19,916 nucleotides of DNA, from contig CARTDZ010000022.1 in the NCBI GenBank assembly GCA_949067325.1, positions 1-19,916 on the forward strand, given 5' to 3'. The notes beneath the pieces are model-generated. The model saw only the letters and a program-made list of their open reading frames with translations. It ran no database searches and was not told the origin of the DNA. This DNA comes from an uncultured Eubacteriales bacterium. Its GTDB lineage: Bacteria; Bacillota; Clostridia; Christensenellales; UBA1242. Within the stretch, counting starts at the first letter, position 1. Every line of letters starts with the position of its first letter. Of this stretch, positions 5,438 through 17,400 are shown one piece after another. The translations under genes and the position numbers were made by a program.

Positions 5438-8400
5438 TTAGCTATTTGCAAGTTCTTCCATCTTTTTCTTCTTAGATCTTCTTACAAGAAGAAGGATAAG
5501 AATAAGAAGAAGGATTAAGAGAAGTACTCCACCTGATATGCTAAGGGCAATAATAAGCGTATTGTCTGAAGTCAGAACTTTTGCATTTTCGCCCATAAAT
5601 CTAAACATACCATTGTGTGATGTTGAAGGGTTTGAGTAAGCTTGATAATGCTCAATGTTGTCCACTGTGTAAGGTCCCATATCGAACACACCATTGAATG
5701 GATTGTCTTCGACACCAATAGGCTCCCAGGATTTGCCTGAAAGGTCAAGGCTTCTTGTCAAGCGGAAGCAAGCATTTGCAAACTCCTCGTTCTTTTCTTG
5801 ATTTATCATATAAGCCATATAAGCAAAGTCTTCTTCACTTGCAATGATGTAAGGGTCGTTTTGAGTTCCGCTTCCCGAAAGGCCATTGCTGCGAACATCA
5901 GTCCAAACAATTCTTGTGAAGTTTATGCTTACTTGAACTGAGCTGTTTTCTTGTGGTCTTAAACCAATATTTTCAAGTATGCTTGTTTGAATAATGATTT
6001 CGCCTTGCGTCTTGTTGAAGCCAGAACCCATTTCTGCAAAGTTCAATACAAGATTGCCAATAGAAACAGAATCAATATCATAATTCTTTGCAAGGTTAAC
6101 TCTTATTGAAATAACTTCGCCAAAACGGATATTTTCTATTTCTGTGTTGTTGACAACTTCACTGCCGTTATAGCTAAGGCTTCCTGCCTTTTCTTCCATA
6201 AACTGATTTTTTTCGATTGTCACTTTGAAAATCAATTTGAGTGAAGTTGGGTCTGGTTTTGGTTTGATTATAAGAGTAGGAGTTTGTGATCCGCTCACCT
6301 GTGTAAGGTCTTGTGCAAGAATGGTGTATTTGTAAACACCATAGTCGCTTCCTTCACTTGGCACTCGAATAAAGTTGAGCCCTTCCCAAACAATGCCATA
6401 ACCATATGTTGAGCTTGCATGAAGGGTAATTTCATCGCCAACATTTGCAGTAAAGCTGTCAAGACTTAGTCTTTCTTCGCCATTTACAAAAATCTTTGAA
6501 ATAGAAACTCTGTCTTTGCCTTCAATTGTTACCAATGATTTATCAATGACAACATTGATTGCGTCTCCCTTGAATACAGCTTTGTAAGCAAAGCTTTCAC
6601 TTCTAAGGTCATTGCAAGTCATGTACCAAATTATATCTTCGCCTTCTTGACGACTTTCACCCTTGCCATAAGCAGTTCCATCAAGTTGATACCACTTGTC
6701 AAAGTTGTAGCCTTTGTTTGCCTTAGCCATCAGCATAAATGGTTTTGTGCTGTCAATGCAGCCTTCGCTGCCCAAGTTTTGTCCGTCTTGAACAAGCCAT
6801 ACAGTTCCGCCATCATTTTCAAAGATGAGGTTGAAGTTTACAAAGTAAACCGCTTCAATTGTCACCACATCTTTGCCACACACATAGTTGAAGTTTGGCA
6901 AAGCAATGATTTCGTCTGGCTGACCTTCACGTTTAATTCTCCATTCTTTGAAAGTGTAACCTTCAAATTGATATGCTTCAATGTCAATTCTTGTGCCAGT
7001 GATAATATCTGCATAGAACTTGTCTTCAACGTTTGTCCAATAGGTATTTTCAGTCAGCCCAACTATGATGTCAGTAATGCGTATGTCAGCTTTGTCTTTC
7101 AAAGCTTGTGGTATGAAATCAATGGTTATTTTTTCTTTGTCCATCAGCCATGAAGCGTAAAGGAAGAATTGTCCATCAAACTCATTGTCTGCATCTACTG
7201 AAGGAACGAAGTTGGTTGCTTGAGCATAACGACCTTCTCTCCAAATATAACCAGTTTCAAACCACTCGCTCATGATGACTGCAGAATTGTCAACATATTT
7301 TATTCCATCACCACGCTCATAAGTGAAGTAGCCTTGGAATGAAATGTTTGCTCTAGCATTTCCTAAAATCTGCTCTCTTACTTCGTCAGGCAAATCAAAC
7401 TTTTTACCATAAAGAGCTGTGGTTGTGCCAACAATCGTCTGGCCATCTTTAAATACCACTTGATATTTTTTAGGTTCAACTTTTATTAATATTTCATAAT
7501 ATTCTGTTGGGTTTTCAATAACAAGTTCAAATTCTTCAAGATAGCCTTTAGTGCCATCAAAAGCAATGTCATTTATAGCTGTTGTAACAAATTTTTCATC
7601 AGCATTTTCAAGTATTGGCATATTGTTTGCATCTCTTACAAAAGCAAAGTTGAAGTTTGTTCTTACCTTAACATTGATTGAAACATGTTCATTTGCCATC
7701 GCTGAAATGATAACGTTTGCTGAGTTGTTGTTGTCGATAGACACAAGATTGTCTTTTGTTTCTACAACAATATAACCTGCTGGCAATGAATTTCCGTCAG
7801 CGTCCTTAAACGACAAGCTTACCTGCTGAGCAGTTGAAATAAACGCACCATATATTTCAGCCTTGTCACGCACGCCAGAAACTTCAAAGCGAACAATCTC
7901 TTTAAGATTTCCAGTTGCTGGAGTTCTGCTGATTTCCTTTATTGTCAGGTATGAAGAGCTAGCGTCAATAACAAATGTATAGCCAGTTTTTACTTCCGCT
8001 TCAAAGTAAAGTTTGCTGTCAGTCTTGGTTTTGTAGCGATAGTCAACACCAACTTGTGCTGTGCTTGCCGCGCCATTGCCTTCAGTGACTGGTTGCAAGT
8101 ATGCACTATCTGCAAGCCTATCATATGCGCTGTCAGTCAAATAAACTTTACCACCAGCACCATTGCCGTAATTTCGTGTTTGAAGCAATTGAAGAACTGC
8201 TTGTACTGTTACATAAGCGTCAGCTGCTACAAAGTCCACTTCAATCTTGTCAGGAGAAGCCGCGGTAAGAACAAAGCTTATCGTGTTCTCGCTAGGATCA
8301 AAATCAGCTGTAAAGCTTATCTGAGAATCATCTTTATAAAACTTGATCGTGTCAAGAGTGGCTTCATAACCTTCATAAGGTTTGAGTTTAAGCACAAATG

Positions 8401-11400
8401 TTTCGCCAAAGTTGGCCTTGACTGTGGCTGAATTGCCTTCAGTCACTTGAACGTCGCCATAAGCAATAGAACCTTTGCTTACGCTTGTAATGATCACATT
8501 CTTAGCCGCCAAATCAAACACCGCACTTACAACAACTTTGCCATCTTCAAGATTTTCAAGTATTGCCCTGTTTTGATCGTTCGCTTCAAATGTAAAGCTT
8601 TCTGATGACGCAAGTGTTGTTTCGCCATTGATCCAAGCTTGAAGCATATATGACTCATCTGGCACTGCTGTCAAAGTTGTTGACGCACCAAACGTAATGT
8701 TAAATTCATAAGATGCCACATTGTCGCTTCCGTTTGCCACAAGACCGTTTTCACCAGCTTGAACTTTGATCAAATAAGATCTAGCTTGAGCGCTTATTGA
8801 AAGTGATGTGTCTGAAACAAATCCTGTAACGACAAATTCTTTGCTAAATGTCCAAGTATTTGAGTCTTTTATTTCTTCGCTAGAACTATCAATTGTGATG
8901 CCACTATTTGTAAGAGTTGCATTTTCGTAACCATACTTAAGCACAACAACAATTCTTGCTTCAACGCCAGTTTTTACAGTAGGTTTTTCATCAACATTGT
9001 ATTTTACGCCATTGACCATAATGTAATCTACAACTGAAAGTCCATCAGCAAAAGTGAACGCATTGTTTCTTGCAAGTGCTGCAAGTTTAAGCGTTGCATT
9101 GCCAGTGAAGTCAAGCCATGTTACTTCAAGGTCTCCGCCTGCTGTGAGTTTTGTGTTAACCTTTCCGCGTCCACTCAAAGTAACGATGTCTGTCGCAAGT
9201 TCATAACCTTCATCTGCTTTTATTATAAATGTAGCAACCTCACCAGTTTTTGCTTTGATCTCGCTTACTTTATTGCCGTCTATCAAAACTTTCGCATTTG
9301 TTAGCTCAAGTTTAAGAGTGTTTTCTTTCGGCTCAGCTACCAAGCTGATTGTTCTATTATCAACAATGTTTTCAATGACTATGACATTTCCTTCAACAGT
9401 GATTTCATTGTTCATATCACCATCAAAATTAAACTTAAAGCCATAACCCTCAGCAGCAGTCACAACAATTCTGACGCTGTTCTTTTGATATTCTATTTTG
9501 TAAATACCATCATCAGTAAGCGCTTGACCGTTGACCAACAATTCAAGACCTGAGCTTTCTATTTTAAGATCATATATGCGGCTTGCGTAGCGTGTGAAAA
9601 GTGTATATGTCCACTTGCCATCAGCATACTTGCCAACTTCTTTGAGAACTGTTGTAGGCTCAAATACGTCGCCGTCTTCATTCACCCAAATTTGTACTTT
9701 TCCAGGAATTTCAATCGAAGGAAAAGTTCCGCCAATTTGGCTTCCAAATCTTACGCCTTCAAGTGTTCCTGCTTGAGCTTCTTCATTCATGAAAACGATT
9801 GTATATTCTTGACCTTCCCAAGTTGCCACCAATGTTATAGGCTTGTCTTCGACAACGCTACCCAAAACTTCAGCCAAAGTTTTGCCATTTGCTGAAATGT
9901 TTTCGCCATATGTCCAGCCAATATGATTGTATGTGCCTGCTGTGGTTTGAAGTGAAGGCATATAGTTTTCAGTAAGAGTGGCTTTGATATCGTTGTAGTT
10001 TGCACTCTTAACACCATTGCCCCAGCCCTGACCTACAACACTGACTTGGTCTGCAAATTCAGGTTTGTTGATGTCAAAGCTTATTGTGATAATAATGTCA
10101 GTATCAACAAAACCAATTGTTGAACTTGACTTGATTTTGTCAAGGCTTATGCTAGCCGCATTTTTGCCAATTGCACCAGCAAATTCAGCTTTGAAGTCTG
10201 GCACTTGAGGAAGAGTTACACTTTGAAGCTTTCTTCCTTCAGCTGCAGTGAAATCAATTGTGAGACTTGAATAATATTCAACTACAAAAATATTTCCATT
10301 TTCTTCTGTTGCTTCAACAACACTTCCACCATTTTTAACCACAATTTCAAAATCTTCTGGCTTTTCAATTGTGATTGAAATGTTTTTTATCTGCCATTGT
10401 GCATAAATTGTTGCAGTCTTGTCTGTCGCCTCAAACGCTGCAGCCAAAACATCAAGCAGATTGTCTGAAGTGAGAGCCGCCTCGCCAAAGCTAAAGCCTG
10501 TCACAGCGAAGCCTTTTCTTGTAGGCTTGTTGAGTGAATTGAATGCGGCAATCAAATAGTTTCCACCTTCAACGCTCTTTTCCTCTGGGTCATATCCAAA
10601 AGTATAAACACCATTGTTTATGTTGACAATGTTTTCGCCGTCAGCTAAAGTGATGTCGCTATGGCCAAGTTTGGCCGCAGCGTCAATAACAACTGTCACT
10701 GTCGCTCTTGTAATTTCGCCCTTCGGCATATCACTTTCAACAAGTGTATAGTTTGCTTTGTCAGCGCCATCTAAAACGATTTTGATAAGTTTGTCTTTGC
10801 CAACTTTTGCATCGAGGAAGGCAGTGTCGTCGCCCACAAGCACTTCGTCACCTGCAAGCACGCCGTCAAGTACCAAGTTTGTATCTGCAGGAAGTGAAGA
10901 TGTTGTATCATATTCCTTGATTATTCCAGTATTGCCTTTTGCATCAAGTGCTTTTTTGTTTATAACAATATTGAATGACCAAACTTTTCCTTCTGCAAGA
11001 GAATTGTAGTTTGCGCTTGTAAGAGTGAAGACCAAAGCTGTAGGTGCTGCATTGAGATATCCACCTTTTGAGAATGTACTACCCTCTTTGAAGCCTGCAA
11101 AAGCCAAAACAATCTTGTCTATTTGGTTTAATTCGTCAGAAAGGTTTTCGCCGCCTATTGCAATTGTTGGGCTGCCAATCAATGCTTCAACTTGAGCTAA
11201 AGTCATGCCCAAATTCAACTGGCCATATTCAAATATCAAGTCACCAGCAAAGGTCATCTCAACTGGACTAGTTGAAGGCGATATTTTACCATTTCCAATA
11301 TTGCCAAGCTGATAGTTTTTGTTGGCTTCATTGTCAGAAGCAAGTTCAATGTTTTCGAGTATGATATTTTCGCCTGCTTGAGCAGAGGCAAAATTGCCCA

Positions 11401-14400
11401 CAATTGAAAGCACATCTCCGCCTACTACGCCATTAAAAATTATTGTTGCACCAGAAAGAGATTTAGTTCTGTCATACATCTTTTCAGCAGAAAGCACATC
11501 TACAGTTTTCTTTTCAATCACAAAGCTTGTTTCTGCCGCAAAAGCGTAAGTGTTGAAGCCTGTGCTGCCTTCTTTTGAAATGTTGATAGCATATTTGCCC
11601 GCGTTTACAACCTCGCCAATACTAAAGCTTACGCCATTAAATACAGTATTGTATGCTTCAGCACCAGCCTCGAAGTCAGTATAACTTCCACTGCTTGCAG
11701 TTTGAAGTTTGAGTGACACTTGCTTGTTCAAGCCTTGAGTATCAGTGATTTCAAGCACCCATTTGCCGTCAATGAGTTTTGGAATTATTGATACGCCTTC
11801 CTTATTGTAAACCTTTGTAAGAAGGCTTGTGTCTTCAATAGTGATGAAAAGCGTCTCAGTGCTTTGAACAATTTGCCAATAATCGTTGTTTTCATTTGTA
11901 AGATTGAAGACATAATTGTCATAAGATTTTTCAGCAAGTGCTGCTTTGTAGTTGCCTACATTTGAGCCTTCAGCCGCTTTCAAGAATTCGACTGAAATAG
12001 TCTCATCAGTTTGAGCTACATATACGTCAATTGAAAGGTTGTTCTTTTCTTGGCCGTAATAAACTGAAAGTTTGCCAGCCACATCACTGTCTGTGATTGA
12101 GTATTCAAATTTGTCTATTGTAAAGGTTGCTGTCAATGGGTTAGGGTCAAATCTATCACCAGTTTCCAATTGAACAAGTTTGAGTGAAATTTCATATTCT
12201 CCTGCCTGACGCACGTTTGAAACAACCTCACCGTCACGCTTGATTCTTGTTTCATACCATTCAGTATTTGATAGTGCCTCTGCAATCGACAATTCTCTGA
12301 ATGTTGACGAATGTGGATAATGCAATTTGAGGATAACGTTTTCATTTAATGATTTGTTTGAATAAGCAAGTTTGTCTTTTTCGACATTGTCTACTTTGAA
12401 AGCGATTTCCATTCTGTCGATATAGTAGATGTTCATCGACCTTTCAAATTCAATCTCACCTTGTTTCACTTGAGTTCCACGTGTATCGTTAGGATCATTG
12501 TAAGTAAATACTGTCTTAATTTTGTATTTGCCTTGGTCAGTGTAACTCATTCCAATTTTTGCTTCTTCACCAGTTGCTATAATTGTCTCAGCTGCACCAT
12601 CAAGCTTAAACCATGTCACAGCTTTTGTTGCTGATTGATAATTATTTACCTTCCAAAAATCATAGTCATGGTAAAGCACAAAGCCTTGAGGATTATTGTC
12701 GTATTCCAAATCCAAATCTACGATTTCATAATCAAACTCTTTCATATCCCAAAGCATGATTGCTTTTGCCACTTCATGCCCTTCGCCGCCAGTGAAAGTT
12801 TTGCCTGCAACAGAAATTTCTCCTTCAACTTTGAACTCTGCAAAGTTAAAGCCTTCTTTGTTGACACCATTTTCAAAAGTATATGTTTCACCATTTTTGA
12901 TGAAGAAACGATAGTCTTTAGTTGTTTTGTCGGTCACCAATTCGTTGTTAAGGTTGTAGAAAACATTTACTCGTTTTACATCGCTAAATACTGCCCAAAT
13001 TTGTGTGTCAGCATTGCCAATGCTTGTTGAAAGAGTTGGACTTACCGCTTGTACAAAATTGTTAAGCTTGCCCACATATTCATTGTCTACAATTATATTT
13101 TCTTTTCTGTCAAAATCAACAAGAGTAAGTTCGCCAAATTCACCAACAAGAGTTATGATAAAGTTGACATCGCTAGTGTTTTCGGCCTTTGCTATTTTCA
13201 AATCGCCATTTGGCGCTGCAAACATAGTAAATACAAGTTGACCTTCAGGAGCAAAAGTGTATTGCTCTGGATTTGTCACAGCCACACTTTCACCATTGTA
13301 AACAAATGATATATTGTATGACCAAACGCTTCCTTGAGGTAAACCTTGAAGATTGCCGCCATTTAAAACAAGTTCGCCATTTGAAGCTGTTAAATAACGA
13401 GGCCCAATAACATGGTTTGAACCACTAAATTCAACTATTTTATAGTCATTTGTGAAAATGATCGTGTAGTTTGTAGGATTAAGTGTTTGACCATCTTTCA
13501 AAACACTCAACTCTTCAATAACAATATTGTCAACTGAGTTGTAAACTCCAACCTCAGCAGAGTTTGTGCGAAGATAAGAATAATTTACGCTGATCAATTC
13601 GCTATTGAAATAAACATCTTTAACCGCTATCTTATGTGTTTTATTTTCAATCTTAAATCCTTTTTGATTTTCATTAAGTTCAAAATTGATTACAAGAGGC
13701 ACAATTGTCACGCCTTCTTCAATCACTGCAACTACATACAGCGCGCCTTCTTTTTCAGTGATGCCATAGTTTGCTGCTTGTGTTGCTGTGATATCTGCCA
13801 AAACTTTTACGCTGTATGACTTGCCTGCATCAAACAATCCTTTTTCATCAACAACTTTGTAAGATAGAAGGTCTTGTGCGATTGCTGGCACTTCATCGCC
13901 AGTCACATGAGTAAATGCAAAAGTGCCATAGGTTTGCTCAGCGTCTGTAAGATCGAGTTCGCTGCTGCCTGTATAATAGCTTTCAAGTTTCAAGCCACTT
14001 AAGATAACAGGGTTTGCTTTTATTCCTGTTGTTACAGTTTTTGACAATTCCTTACCATTTTCGCTGCCAAATCTTTCAAGTGAAAGACTGTCAATGACAA
14101 CAACTTTAAATGTCCATGCACTTACACCAACATCTTTTGCTTTGGCAGTTTTGCCAGAAAGATTGTTGATAGAAAATTCTTTTATTTTTTCACCATTTCT
14201 GAAAATCGTGCTAGTGTTGAAATTTTCAACTTCCACACCGTTTACTATAAGCTTGCCTGTGAGAAGTGTTTGTTCCTTTTCATTATAATATAAAGTAGGA
14301 ACATCAATATCAACACTTGCAAAGTCATAATTTTCAGCTCTTTCCCAAACTGGATAAACTATTGTGTTTTTGGCGTCAGCTGGATTAAACAAAGCAAATT

Positions 14401-17400
14401 CAAATCCGCTTTCACCAAGTGTGGCGTATTCAACTTTTGAGCCATCTTTTTCTCTAAGACCTACGAGTTTGTAACCATCTCTCAAAACTTTGCCTTCAGC
14501 TACAAAATTGCTAAGATCAGCCGTTTGTCCAAAAACTACATTTTGAGTAAGAGAGGCAAGTGTAACATTTTCGTAGTTTGCGTCATAGCCAAGTGTAATT
14601 GTGTATGTGACTGGCGAGTAAACAGTTGTCAAAGTGAAAGTGTTGACATTGAGATAGTTTTCCGCCGCCACATATTGTTTTATAAATGCGTCATCGATTG
14701 TAAAACTTGCAGTTCCATCTACACATGTGTATTGTCCATTTGCAAGGCCGCCAGAAAGCGTAAAGCCTACAGCTTCGTGACCATTCTTGCTTGAAGTAAT
14801 AAAGCTTGAAAGGCCAGACGAATAAGTATAATTTGCAGCATTAAAGCTTATCGTCGCGCCATTTAAGACTTTCAAGCTGCCCTTTTCTTCGCCAGAATTA
14901 AACACAAAGCCCAAAGCGTTGCTAAATGTAGGCACAAGCACAATAGATTTTTCACTTTTGCCTGACCAAGAATTGTGGAAGTCAGTGCCAAATGTAATGT
15001 TGACTTTGTCATTTTGTACTCCAGCTGAAACGCCTTCATTGTCACCCTCAGCTGCCCAAATGCTTGCAATATCAAAACCAGCTCTTCTGAAACTTTGCAA
15101 AATGCCATCAATTTCTTTAGAACTCAAGTCATGTTTATAAAGCAATGTTTCAACTTCAACATTCCTTAAGTTGCCCCAGCTTAAGCCGCCATCAATTGAA
15201 TAAAGTCCTTCAAAACCGTCTTCAACCGCATCATGGGCGGCGGCAATATTTATTGCTTTGCTTTGATAGATTGGCATTATGTTTAAGCTTGTAGTGCCTG
15301 ACACATTTGAAACAAAACTTTCGCCCTGTATGTATTCCAACAACTTGTCACGTGTACCAGTTCCGCTTTCAATTAATGAAACATTGCCATTTCTCAAATA
15401 CCAACCTTTGAAGGTATAACCAAGATAAGTTTGTCCAAAGTTGTATGTGCCATCAAAGACAAGACCTGAGTTTTCTGGGTTAAGCACTACTTTCAATGCT
15501 CCAGCATTTTGCAGATTGCCAGTCAAATCTTGGCTGTCTGATCCGTTGTCTAGTTTGGCTTCATTGGCTATGAAATTTAAAGTTATTTCATACGCTTCAA
15601 AGTTTGCTGTTATAGTCGCGCCATTTTGAACATCAGCAAGTGTAAAAATATATTTGCCTGTGTAAACGCCCGCAGCTTGAGTTGGAACATCAGTCGAACC
15701 ATTAAGTTCAGTCATGCGCACCAGATTGCCAAGATTGCCAGCAGATGTTTTTAATGTATAAGTGTATGTTACCTCTTGGCCTATATACAAGCCGCTTATT
15801 TGTTTACTAAAATCAACAAACTTGTCCACATTTGCTTCTTTGCCATTTACAGTCGCCTTCAAATTCAACGTGTAGTCAATTGACTTAATTCCATAATTCA
15901 AAAACACCTTATTTTCTTTGGTTGGGTTGTCTGAATAACCTGTGATCACAAACTTGTAAGCCTGTGATGTAGATGTTGAAACTTTTTCTACGGATTTTAA
16001 ATTGGCATTTGTGCAATATACCGAGCCCTCGTAATATTCATAATATTCGTTGCTTACAATATAAAGCACAAGTCCTTCTTTTGTAAGATTTGCAGTTATA
16101 TCACCATTTATAGTGCCGCTTCCGCCTATGTTGCCAGTTGAGAAACCTACATAATAGTCACCATAATCATGTCCAGAAACAGCAACTTGGTTTACATTGA
16201 CTATCAATTCAATGGCATCAACACTCATGCTGAATACCACTTCAATCTTGCCATCACTATTTTTTTGTGCGGTCAATGGGTAGAAATAGCCATAGTCTTC
16301 TGCAATAGGTTCAATCTTTGCACTTTTAGTTTTTCTAAAGACTGTTGTATCAGGATTTGCACCTTCTACCAGCTTCATCTCAGTAGTAAGTGTGCCTTCT
16401 TTCACATTTGTTGCTGCCACATTGTTGAGGAAGAAATATTCTTGAGCTTCAGCTGTGATAACAAGAGGATCTCCTGTCTTTATAATTATAGTCTTTTCGC
16501 TAGTTGTAGGAAGTTGAGGGTTTGAGCTTAAAACAACTTGACCTTCATCACCTGAAATATTGACCTTTACTTCAATTTCCTCTCTTTCAATAACTATTCC
16601 TATAGCTGAGTTGTTGTCAACAATGTTTTCAACTGTGATTGTGTAAACATTTCCAGTATTTTTTTCAACTATATATGTTGGCATATTGTTTTGGTCAAAA
16701 GTACCAGCAATATAAACACCAGCAACATCTCTAAGTTCACTTCCAAGTGCTTGTGAAGATGTTACAACCCCTTCACCTGTAGGAATTGCAAAACCTTCTT
16801 TAAGAGGAATGGTGAATTTAAGCGTGCTGCCTGTTGTATAATTGGTCACATCATACCTAGCAAAACTTGAGGCTTTTTGGCTTTCTTCAACCGCCATTTT
16901 GTCGCTAAATCCAAACTCTCCAGCTGAAGAAACGTTTGAACTTGTCAGCACAAGTGGCTTGTCAACTTTGTTGGCAAGTTCCAATCCTTGAGCGTCTGAA
17001 ATGCCAAGATAAAGTGAAGCGTTTATTTCTGTTGAGTTCCATTTTACATAAAGTGTTTTGTTTGCATAAATATAGTCATCTGCAGCTGCAGTTGCAAATG
17101 CTTGATCACGATAAAGGCCTTCAAATGTATAACCTTGTCGAGCAATAGATTGTTCAGCCCATGCCTCAGCAACAGTATAATCATAAAAGTAGCCATTGAT
17201 AGGTCTTGCTTGGTTTTGCGTGCCATAACCTACATCATAAGTTAAAGTCACACTTGGGTGTTGCCAAGTAATATTGCTTACAAAACCCGAATTCCAACTT
17301 AAAGCTGGAATCGTAGCCTTATAACCTGGCCTATAAGTATAAAGCTCCGTGCTAGTTTCTCTCAAGGTAGGCAAAGCAGCAGAAAAGTTTTTTGCATAGG

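Noticed and set aside
5438..5575. Sortase (LPXTG-like) anchoring of the giant protein
   Set aside because: No LPXTG or similar pentapeptide precedes the C-terminal helix, which is followed by a fourteen-residue tail rich in Arg/Lys; this fits plain transmembrane anchoring.
6647..7153. 168-codon and many shorter frames on the plus strand opposite the giant gene
   Set aside because: They have no ribosome-binding sites or recognisable protein motifs and read antisense to a continuous domain-rich frame; they are shadows.
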